The notes below the pieces were generated by a model. The model saw nothing but the letters and a program-made list of their open reading frames with translations, did not search any database and was not told the DNA's origin. Source: Candidatus Jettenia sp. (lineage in GTDB: Bacteria; Planctomycetota; Brocadiia; Brocadiales; Brocadiaceae). Taken from it: 64,000 bases of DNA. Made by a program: the position numbers and the translations under genes. Within the stretch, counting starts at the first letter, position 1; every line of letters begins with the position of its first letter. Where the stretch lies: positions 649,659-713,658 of the forward strand of contig CP091278.1 in the NCBI GenBank assembly GCA_021650895.1. The letters run 5' to 3'. This document shows positions 16,520-25,671 of the stretch, piece after piece.

Positions 16520-18607
16520 TTACCCTTTGCTGGCAACCTGTAAGATTAAAGGCGGCAATTGGTTTAATCGGACGTTGAGCGATGGGCACTGGAAAGAGAT
16601 ATAATATGCCCCTGCCTTCGGGGGTGTAAGATCAATTTGATAGATACCATCACCCACAGGTCTCGCCCATTGCCGGTTCTGCCAGTTACCAGAAGTAAAC
16701 GCCATAACACCGAAGTCTTTCAGCCCAACCCTGGGTTGGTCAGTTCCTGGATCAATAACCTTGAACAGCAATTGTACATTCTCTCCCACATAAAGGGTTT
16801 TCTTCTCCAGCATTGGTTCCACCCGCAGGGGCAGATGCTTATTCTTTTTCGATATATCCGGATTATCCCTCACGTTGACTGAAAAGCAATGGATAATGCG
16901 GGGGGAATCCATAAAGAGGATAATATCAAGTTTTCCGTTAAGGGTAAGTCTGGTATTTGTTGCATAGACGCCTGCTTCCACTTCTTTGAGGCTCCGGTCA
17001 ATGACCAGAATAGCCAGCGGCTGGCACCCATAGTTTCGAAAATTGCCCATAGGCGCTGCCATTCCTTCCTGATAATAGTAGATGGCTTTGTCGACCGGAT
17101 TAGCCACGAGAACCGCCCCGCCTCCGGGAGCGGAAACAATACTATCGGCGATACTGAGGCTTTGAGCCTTGCCGAAAGGAACCTGGCCACCGCTGAAATC
17201 GTTGACGGGAACAGGCGCTCCCTCATGTCCAACCTGGTCAAGCGGAATCATGAGGATTGATTCGCTGCCCCGCGATCTGATGTAGGCAGTGTTTTCCGTA
17301 AAAGTTACCTGGTCCGGCTCCTTTCCAACGTCACCGGTTTGTATGATACGATGGGTTGATGCATCAATAATATGAACGCTGTTTTTCCGGGAGTTTACCG
17401 CGAATCCAAGGCGTCCGTTACGGGTAAAGCGCAGGACTCCAAGTCCAGGTTTCGCCTCGATACGATTTACGATCTCAAGGCTCTTGCCATCAACAACGAG
17501 AATCGTTCCATCTTCTTCGTTTACTACATAGGCCGCCTTGCTGAGGGAAGAGTAAGCTATCGAGACGGGCATCCTGCCACTCTGAATATCTCTGATTTTA
17601 TTTAGTTTCCAGATATCGATAATGGAAACGGTGCCAGCATCCCGGTTGGTCACAAAGGCATAACGGTCATCTCCGGTAAAGGCTATCTCGTGATGTCCTG
17701 CACCGGTGGGAATATGAGTCACCTTCTTCAATGAAACTGTGTCGATAACCGTCACACCGCTTGTTGTATCCAGGGTATCAGCAGCGCCATCAGCACCAAC
17801 CCAGAGGTACTTTTCATCCGGCTGCAGCACTATGCGCATGGGCCTCTGACCCGTATCGATGTTGGCGACAACCTTCCAGGTTGCGGTATCGATAACTGCA
17901 ATCTGATTCGCCTGTGGCATAGTAACAAAGAGTCTCCTCTGATCCTGACTCATAACCCAATCCTCACCCGGACTTTTCAAAGGGACCCTTGCCAGCAGAT
18001 TGCTGCCGCCATAATTAAAGAGGGGATCAACTACCGAAATACTCGCTTCATCGTTGAGCGTAAGGACATAAAAGATGTTCAAGTCGATTTCTGCCCGCGA
18101 GGAAAGGCTGCCAGACAGGAGCGATTGTACCTTCTTAGCACAGTCATCCGTTGTAGACGGTTGAATCCACGCTGCAGGGTCGAGCGTGGTCACCGGAGTG
18201 CCTGTCGTAGTATCGGTGATCCTGAACTGTACGGTAACATCATCACCCTCTTTAAGTTCTTCAGAAGCCTTCTCTCCGGAAGCAACAGGGACTATTGAAA
18301 ATTCTACAGCAATTCCCTCCCGGACGATTTTTTTTGCTTCGTCATCTGTTTCTCCGGAGGTTAATGCATTACTCGTGTCGGTCCCTCCCTGTTGTGCAGT
18401 AGTGGAATTGGGATTGCCGGAGGCCGATGCCACGTCTGCCGTCCCTGACTCCTTTTCAGGAATTGATAGTCCTTCTTTAGCCACACTGCCCTGGAATGAG
18501 GTATCACAGGAGAGGAGAAAGAGGCAAATCACTGCTGAACAAAAAAGCGCAAACTTTTTGCCAATATATCTCATATATCTAATTCTGGCGAAGAGGAATT
18601 TAACCAT
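16520..18607 (-). CDS. YVTN-type beta-propeller lipoprotein
   Basis: 695 residues. The hydrophobic start ends in a lipobox LLSC near residue 34, so the mature protein is probably lipid-anchored. A Ser/Thr/Gly-rich linker follows. Residues ~205-480 hold seven-bladed-type propeller repeats with signatures such as IAVIDTATWKVVANIDTGQRP, TVIDTVSLKKVTHIPTGAGH and VSIIDIWKLNKIRDI. The last ~130 residues form a beta-rich domain with LPLRVEPMLEKKTLYVGENV. GGAG precedes the ATG at 18607; an ATG at 18574 is possible. YVTN proteins often accompany surface copper or quinoprotein enzymes. Here it lies between the multicopper oxidase and the SCO genes. Confidence 0.83.
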   Translation of the reverse strand: MVKFLFARIRYMRYIGKKFALFCSAVICLFLLSCDTSFQGSVAKEGLSIPEKESGTADVASASGNPNSTTAQQGGTDTSNALTSGETDDEAKKIVREGIAVEFSIVPVASGEKASEELKEGDDVTVQFRITDTTTGTPVTTLDPAAWIQPSTTDDCAKKVQSLLSGSLSSRAEIDLNIFYVLTLNDEASISVVDPLFNYGGSNLLARVPLKSPGEDWVMSQDQRRLFVTMPQANQIAVIDTATWKVVANIDTGQRPMRIVLQPDEKYLWVGADGAADTLDTTSGVTVIDTVSLKKVTHIPTGAGHHEIAFTGDDRYAFVTNRDAGTVSIIDIWKLNKIRDIQSGRMPVSIAYSSLSKAAYVVNEEDGTILVVDGKSLEIVNRIEAKPGLGVLRFTRNGRLGFAVNSRKNSVHIIDASTHRIIQTGDVGKEPDQVTFTENTAYIRSRGSESILMIPLDQVGHEGAPVPVNDFSGGQVPFGKAQSLSIADSIVSAPGGGAVLVANPVDKAIYYYQEGMAAPMGNFRNYGCQPLAILVIDRSLKEVEAGVYATNTRLTLNGKLDIILFMDSPRIIHCFSVNVRDNPDISKKNKHLPLRVEPMLEKKTLYVGENVQLLFKVIDPGTDQPRVGLKDFGVMAFTSGNWQNRQWARPVGDGIYQIDLTPPKAGAYYISFQCPSLNVRLNQLPPLILQVASKG

Positions 18608-19136
18608 TTCATCAAATCTCCGACGAAAGAATATATCAAATAAAAATACTTTACAATGTAGGGCAAGGCTTTAGCCTTGCTTCCCCGCCTGAGCGAGTAC
18701 GGGGTGTGGCAACTCTAAACAAATTGTCCGAGAATTATTTTGCAGGTCGAAAGCTATAGATAACGTAAGGAGAAATGCTCCGTTGTTATTCTTTTCCTAT
18801 TTACGTTTCATGAGGCCTTCGGCGACTTTTATCTATTCGTCAGATGTAGGGCGAGGCTTTAGCCTTGCCGCCCCGCCTAAATATGTGCACGGGGATAGCA
18901 ACCCTGAAGGGTTGCCCTACAGAATTGAAATTCCTATACGTTTTAAATTAGGTTGGGTTTTAAAAGGCAAAACCCCCAATAACTTTTCCTTTTTACCCAC
19001 CCCTAAATCCCCTCCCGAGAGGGGACTTTTTTGTTCCCCCCTAGGGGTTAGGGGTGGGTTCATTCCCCTGGAGAGACGCAACATCTTGCGTCTCTACAAT
19101 TGAGGTTAGAGATGTGTTAACAGCATAATGAAAAAG
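18608..19136. other. Repeat-rich gap between oxidase and propeller genes
   Basis: No gene supported. Contains two compound palindromes with TTTA/TAAA centres (~18657-18711 and 18844-18926), a TTGTCCGAGAATT remnant of the 3466-3587 element (~18724), a GGAG..CTCCGTTGTTATTC hairpin element (~18759-18830), and a diverged ACCCACCCC inverted repeat (18995-19060). Confidence 0.65.
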
Positions 19137-22100
19137 TTACTCTTTAACCCGCATGATACCCCAAATTCCACCATCGAACTGGAAGGATGACATATCACGC
19201 CAGAGATAGTCACCGGCAACTTCAAACATACCACCGGCGCCGTTCTGGAGCACAACATCAAAATGGTTCGTCGGGCCATGACCCATTCTGGCGCCCTCAA
19301 ACATAGTCAACCATTTACCCCCTAGCTTGTTATCGCCAATCCGTGTGGAATTATTCTGGTACGGCAACTCCTGCCAAACATGGCCGTGCACCATAAATAC
19401 GTGGTTGCGCGGATGACCTCCCGGCTGAAGCACCCTGAAACGGACCTGTGTTCCTTTATCAACCGTAAAGACAGGGTTTCCGGGTCCTTATCTCCGACTT
19501 GTGCATTCGTAAGCGCATTGGCAAAGTCAACGGTTCGGGTAAATGTTAAAGGCGCATCCGGAGCAAAGCCCATTCGGAACCACATTGGCTCACTGCGATA
19601 GTTGACGGCCTTCTGGCCTGAATCCTCCGCATCCTCAGTCTCCGCTGTGTTAGGTACCGGCCCATTATCGGCAATAGTACCGTCACCCAGTTTATTACCA
19701 TAGCGGAAATTAATGTCATCCTGGAATACGGTAACAAACTCACGGAATAAAAGGTTATTATTTGCATCATAAATATTGGCAGCCATACGGGATTTTTTGT
19801 TCTGGTTCAGATCGAAATCGGTCTTCCATTTCGATCCTTGCGGTTCAATGATTAATGCCGCAACCGCCCCTTTATTGCTGTGTTTGATAAGGTCAGATGA
19901 TGATATGTTTATGCTGCCAAATTCTACTGGTTTTGCATTCAGGGTTCCATCGGGCTGCAAATCCAGGTGACCTGCATACCATCGATATCTTTTGCTGCTT
20001 CCCGGCTTGGTAGCCTGTAAACTGTTGTAACCAACGTTAACACCATCATGTCTGGCAACGTCGTAACTTAACAGTTGCGGGTGCAGTCCCGTGTAACCAG
20101 AAGGCCGAACCTGGTTAATGTTGAAGTGATCTACAATCATCGGCATCGTGCTAAAGCCAGGCAAATCGGGAGCTGCTCCTGATGGAAGCCTGTTTCTGAA
20201 GTTTATCTCGATACAATCGCCGGCATTTGCGCGCAGAACCAATGGTTCTATCGGAACATTTGGTTTCAGTTTACCTTTATTGGCGCCCGATGTTATCAGG
20301 TCGCCATGGAAAACGAAGAGTATTGCTGTAGGATCATGGAGCGGCCCACCATTCTCTTCCCGGGAATTATACACCAATGTTTTCTCTTTCAGGACATTCT
20401 TAGCAAGAACCGCTGATACTGCATATGACCGCACCGGCGCTGAATCAGGACAAACACCCTCAAAATCATCAGCATTGGCAATCGTATCATCCGAAATATC
20501 CATGTTATTAGGCAACGGTATGAGATCATCCTGCAGGTTCTTGTATGCGCGCAAGATTCCCCAGCAACCATTCCACAGACCATCCGATGAAGAATCCGGT
20601 TTATAGAGATAATCGTTAAACCTCCTGCCACTGGTGGTTTCAACCTTTATAACAGGTGCTATCATTTCAAAATGCTCCGAGATACCCATCATCTGAGAGC
20701 TGCGATAGCCTGAATTTGTCCAGTCAGGTTCATAAAACCACTTGAGTCCGTGGATGGAGAAATTGTGTCCCTCCTCCGTAGCGCCGACCATGGTACGAAT
20801 CTCGATCCTGTCATTTTGGTAGACACGCAAGAGAGGTGTGAAAGGGTCTCCGCGTTTCGCGCCCTGGGATGCCGTTGCGTTCGGATAAGGCCAATTACCC
20901 GGAGAAAGGTTAAGGGCTGGATCGGCCCGGCTTACATCAGAACGGAAGGCGTAGGAAAGATCGCCTGCCTTATCCGTTGCCTGGGTATTGGTACTCGGAT
21001 TGCGAATCCGCAAGGCAATCGGTTCGTTGCGGTTATTGATCGAAAAAGTACCGACGTCATCCGCTGAAATGGCTTCGGGGCAAGGGAGTGGTTCTCCTCC
21101 GGGGCATTCCTCAGCTCGCTCTACCAGGAAGGGAAGACCGATTTCCTCCCTGCCAGGAGGATTGACTGCCATATCTGGTTGGGTTGGTTTATCGAAACCT
21201 CCTCCAGGCTGACGGGCAACACCATTCCACGGCTTCGGGAAAGTAGGGCCTCCTCCGGACGGCAGTTCAGGATGGCTGCCTTTCCTGTATGACAATTGGA
21301 AATCGATGAACTCGAACATGAACTCACGGTAACTATCAGCGCCGTCTTCTCCTGCCAGGATATCAGCCCGCCAACTGGTCGGCCCGCCGTCATCACGTGT
21401 TCCCATAGTAACACCACTTACCGGATCACGCCATGTTGATCCCTTGGGTTCGATAAGCAACCCGGCGTATAGGCCTGCCTGCTGATGTGTCGATGGACCA
21501 TAATGATCATGGGTATACACGGTGCGGAGGGTACGGTCATGTCCATTGAGATTCAGGAGAGGATCCGCATACCAGCGCTGGACTGTCGTCTGAGCTCCAT
21601 CAACATGGAAGAAAGGATGAGCCTCCGCCTCTAAGTCTGGCTGCGGCTGGCCATCGTCATCCAGAAGTCCGCTATTACCGGTAGGATCAAAATGATTCAG
21701 CGCTTCAATTCTCTCTTTTACCTCGTCGGGACTAAAGGTGCCATCCTCGTAGTTCCAGCCATTGCCTGACCCATCGGCAGACAACACGTCGAATTTTACC
21801 AAATGGATGTGCTGCCCGATGACATCAGTTGGTGTGCGGACCTGGAAGTCATCTAACTCATAGATATGAGGAACCAGGTTCGTGTGCCAGTATTCAACAC
21901 AATCGCCGCTGTTAGCGCGGACGAACAAGGGTTCAGGGGCGCGGGTTCCATTATAGTATGCCGACACGTCTTTCCATAACGAGAGTATACGTGTCTGCGG
22001 GAAGTGCCAGCCTGCCTTATTGAGGATAGCATCGATCTGGATAACCGCAGCCTTGTAGGTTCGAAGTGTTGTGATGGGATCTCCGGAATCATCAACGCAA

Positions 22101-24181
22101 GGGTCTGCAAAGGGAGCCCCCCTCACCCGGGGTTGGCCGTTAGTAACGAAATTGCCCGCAGCAACATTTCCGTTGAGGTCGACGACAGAAGATAGATGAT
22201 TTAACTGTTCGTGAAAACTCATGGCTGCCTTCTCAACATCCGTCCCATCCTCAGGAAGCTCTTGAGCCTTCATAGCCAGGATTTCCTTGGTAAAGTCAAG
22301 GCGCGTATGCACTTCCCTGGTGACGTTGTCGGGATCGCTGACAACGACATGCCTGGGCAGACCACCATCATGAATGGTATCAAGCGGCGGATGAGGCGGC
22401 CGATGGCCTGCAACACCAGGAACGAAGAAAGGAAACCCGGGATTCCCGTTTCCTGTAATCTGTACCGCGCTTGAATCATCAGTACCGTCACCATTCGCAT
22501 CGGCTGGTATAATGGTTACCACTGCCCCCGGCATCGGCGCCATGGACAAACCCGGTAGCGGTACCACTCCTGGAATCGGCGTACCGGCTACAATCTCTCC
22601 GTCAGGCAGTTTGCGTGTACCATCCTCAAAGACATCATGAACACGCCAGAGCGCCCACATTCCCTGGGCGAAATGCGGGTAGAAGTGGCAGTGGAAGATA
22701 GAATCTCCCGGGGTTCTGTTACGGTTTCCGCTGCCGTTATAGCAAATCTCCGTCGTATATGCACTGCCGGGGCCAAGGGCCTGGCTATCAAGATAGGAGG
22801 AGTTATCGCTGTCGGGGCTATGTACCCACTGATGCGCATGGAGATGGTGGATGTGGTGCTCCTTGGAACCAGCGTTGAGTACCCGGAATTTTACATGATC
22901 ACTGAGATAGGAATGATAGACATTCGATGGATCATCAGGGTAAAGAGCTTTCGTGGCAACTGGTCCGGGTACCAGGGTGTCCAGAATATTTGGGTCTACT
23001 CTCAGATTAGCCGGATTATCAACCACCATGGAAGGATCGCCCACTGTCCACGAACTCAGGAAGAATTCCTCGTACTTGCACTCGGTGCAGTCCCACATCG
23101 GACCAACCCCGAGACGATTGGCAATAATCTCCGCACCTGCAGCGCCGGAACCGTAATTAATGCCAAAACTATCCCGCACACCATGTAACGTATGAATAAG
23201 AACCGGGTCCTCGAAGAAAGCAGGAAATGCCTGTACGGCGCCGATCTCATCGTGGTACATTATGGTAAATTCCCTGAATGGCTGGTCACGATTCGGATAG
23301 ACGGGATTTGGTAAGTATGTGCCACTGGCAGGGACGATGATTGCCGTCAGATCCGAGTGGACGATATTGTTGCCGCTATCGAGGATCTTTAAAACGGGAG
23401 TATTGGAAGGTATTAAACCCCCGGAAGGATACGTTGCTCCATCAGGGTAGACCTTGTTGTAGTTGATTTTAGGCTGCCCGGTAGGAGTTGTTGCCGTGGT
23501 GGCAGTCACTATATCACTGGCCGTTATCTGGCTGCGAAACCATACAGAATTTTTGGGCTCGACATTGACAGCGCCGAAGAGACCGCTGTTCAAAGATCCT
23601 CCATCCCCCTCACCGCCGGTAGTTGCTCCTGCACTGTAAAGAAAATGAGTTCCCTCACGTTCGGCGTACAGGGTATAAACGGCAGAGTCTCCGGGTTCAA
23701 CAAGACCACTATTCTGATTGTCGCCAACGTTTGAACCATCGTCAGCTATGCCGTTTACTAACTGCATACCAACTACATGTATCGAAGCAGCTCTTGTGGC
23801 TGGCTGTTGGTTATGCACAGGCGCGTTAGCCAGAAGATTGGTAAAGGTGATCTCCAGACAATCACCCTCATTCATGCGTAGAACGAGTGGCCGGGGTCGT
23901 TTATCTGGCCGGAGCTGAACGTTTCCAGGGGTTAATTCGCTCCCCGAGCTTGGGATAACGTCCCGTTTCAGAGCGAAGATCATTCCCTGTGGCTGAGAAG
24001 CGCCGAGCCGGTTCCAGAAGAACGGCTGATCCAGAGCCACAACATCGGCTTTAATAGTTCTCTGGCACCCCGCTTCTGCAGAACTTCCCCAAAAAACCGC
24101 TCCAAGAATCATTAGTAGTAGACTAATGGTAAACAATATCCCTGAGGTTCTTATAGTAAAATATGTTCGAACAGACATCAT
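19137..24181 (-). CDS. Very large multi-cupredoxin (MnxG-like) multicopper oxidase, frameshifted near 19484
   Basis: An exported oxidase of about 1,680 residues if the frame is restored. The signal region is MMSVRTYFTIRTSGILFTISLLL with a cleavage region near AEAG. Copper-ligand motifs: HHIHHLHAHQW near 442, FHCHFYPHFAQG near 497, THDHYGPSTHQ near 890 and HPRNHVFMVHGHVW near 1590. GQHIHLVKFDV and NYEDGTFSP near the third motif recall MnxG-type manganese oxidases (family impression). The main frame runs to 19322 but loses homology near 19484; the true C-terminus continues in another frame (19137-19433), restored by one extra G in the CCGGAAAC stretch. ATG 24181 follows GGAGGG. A riboswitch-like leader and terminator lie 180-320 bases upstream. 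Confidence 0.8.
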
Positions 24182-24358
24182 GATTGCCCTCCTTTTCTCT
24201 TTCACTTCGCAAAACAATTCAGATAAAATTATTCGTGAAAATTGACAAAATCATTGTGTCTTTGCATTCCGCACAGGAGTAAATTTTTCCTATAAAACAT
24301 AAAAGGAATTGTAAACTCTCTTTATGACATTGTTCAGCCTCCTTTCTCATCATGAAAA

Positions 24359-24411
24359 TAAAAAAGCCTTACCGCAAAGATACTCATGGAAAATATCTTC
24401 GGCAGTAAGGC
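24359..24411 (-). terminator. Intrinsic terminator/attenuator upstream of the oxidase gene
   Basis: On the minus strand, AGCCTTACTGCCGAAGATA pairs with TATCTTTGCGGTAAGGCT across a short loop and is followed by a T run. It lies about 180 bases before the start codon, in the 5' leader rather than at a gene end, so attenuation is implied. The other copy has GAGGATA in place of GAAGATA, a change that keeps pairing (A-U to G-U). Confidence 0.7.
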
Positions 24412-24444
24412 TATCTTATTTCTTCGTGTCAATTATGGGTGTAA

Positions 24445-24540
24445 GTGTCTGGTACTATTCACCAACACTGTCCACGGTTACAAGACCCTTTCCTTTGTGC
24501 CCCCTGATCGCTCAGGGTTTACCTTTATCGAATTACCGCA
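24445..24540 (-). promoter_or_regulatory. Riboswitch-like leader structure (GEMM-I-like, tentative)
   Basis: On the minus strand: AAAGGTAAACC, a CTGA-GCGA-TCAG hairpin with a GNRA loop, then GGGGCACAAAGG and GGGTCTTGTAACC. The spacing of AAACC / GNRA stem / CACAAAG recalls the cyclic-di-GMP-I/cGAMP (GEMM) aptamer, but the usual GGC...GCC closing pair is not present. Followed 34 bases later by the terminator. The ligand is unknown. Confidence 0.4.
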
Positions 24541-24772
24541 CTATTATTTTAACCTCAAAAACATATCAATTTACATACCAATTCCAGGTACCTGGTATTT
24601 TAAAGTTTAATAAAAGGTATTGTTATTCTGCGTTAACTTTACAACCTATACGCAAAATATCACAAAAGGGAATAAAGTCAATATTATTTTGCCTTTAAAT
24701 TATGAGAAATAATCATCACAGCAAGGTAGTAAAGGTGGCACGGACAGTAATTCCCCTTCGTCCCCCTTTAGA

Positions 24773-25062
24773 AAACTTGTCCTTACCCACATCTTTAAAT
24801 ACCACAAAGAGCACGAAGTACACGAAGAATAGGAGAGTTCCAAATCTCAATAAATTCTTTTTATGATCGATCCCTTCTTGAGGCGATGTGAGTGTGAGTG
24901 AGAAAACACTGACACTGACACTAAACAAAAAGCAACACACCCCTACCTCAATTGTAAAGACGCAAAATCTTGCGTCTCTACGCCCTTCTTTCTTCGTGTA
25001 CTTCGTGGTTTACCTTGCTTCTACCTTCGTTCTCTACCTAACTTGTGGGTAAGGATAAGTTT
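24773..25062. mobile_element. MITE-like element with TTACCCACA ends
   Basis: Left end AACTTGTCCTTACCCACA and right end TGTGGGTAAGGATAAGTT are 18-bp inverted repeats with one mismatch. The interior is itself palindromic (CACGAAGTACACGAAGAA ... TTCTTCGTGTACTTCGTG). Other copies: 28713-28934 (right end lost), 35363-35607 and 38262-38505 (inverted). A partial reverse copy lies at ~28530-28700. Confidence 0.8.
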
Positions 25063-25671
25063 AGAAAGGGGGAAATGGTGAATGCTTTAGAAAAGGGGGA
25101 AAAGTGTGGTATGTTTGATCAGGCAAACTTTTCTCAAGAAAAAATTCTTCCTTCTCTCTTTTTTAAAGGGGGGTTAGGGGGGATTAGAGGGGAATATGGA
25201 CACATCTTGCTCTTTCTCCAGGGGGATACCTCCTTTTTCATGGAACACGATTCTTAGCTTGATTGTATAGGAATTTTCTTTTATGTAAGCGGTTTTCAGG
25301 GTGGCACGGACAAACTCCGTTTGTCCGTGTTGCCGTCTTTAACTTGATGCATATGGGAATGAACCCACCCCTGACCCCTCCCAGGAGGGGAATAAAAAAG
25401 TCCCCTCTCGGGAGGGGATTTAGGGGTGGGTAAAAAAGAACAATCATTAGGTTTTGTCTTTTAAAACCCAACCAAATTATTACATAAATTTTTATGATTT
25501 TTAATACACGAAGATGATATACTTTGTGTAACCCTGTCACAGATGTGTGCCTGAGACAAGAGTGTGACATGTCGCACTTTGCCAGCAGCCTGTTCATTCC
25601 CACATGATTGAATTACCTTCTCTCCATACCGATCTATCCTATATTTAGTATAAAGAATCTGCTGACCGGAG

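Larger units (their letters stand above)
24304..24767. repeat. Shared leader repeat, copy 1 (inverted relative to copy 2)
   Basis: About 464 bp nearly identical to the reverse complement of 28936-29399. Read on the minus strand it leads into the oxidase gene and carries the riboswitch-like fold and the terminator. The overlapping small ORFs inside it are not conserved as proteins in any recognisable way. Confidence 0.85.
24182..25671. other. Oxidase leader and repeat-rich intergenic region
   Basis: 24304-24767 is the leader repeat shared with 28936-29399. 24773-25062 is a MITE-like element. 25100-25260 carries a GGGGGGATTAG-type repeat also seen at 35085-35190 and 38090-38240. 25285-25345 holds a GGTGGCACGGACAAAC...GTTTGTCCGTG palindrome (also ~35010 and ~40180), and 25363-25431 the ACCCACCCC inverted repeat. 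From 25432 to 25671 no repeat or gene is seen. Confidence 0.65.

Noticed and set aside
22637-23188. 183-residue plus-strand ORF inside the oxidase gene
   Set aside because: Opposite strand of a well-supported oxidase frame with copper motifs; composition only.
24324-24698. 124-residue plus-strand ORF (and its mirror at 29002-29314)
   Set aside because: Lies entirely in the duplicated leader that holds a terminator and an aptamer-like fold, and runs against the direction of the downstream gene. No protein signature.
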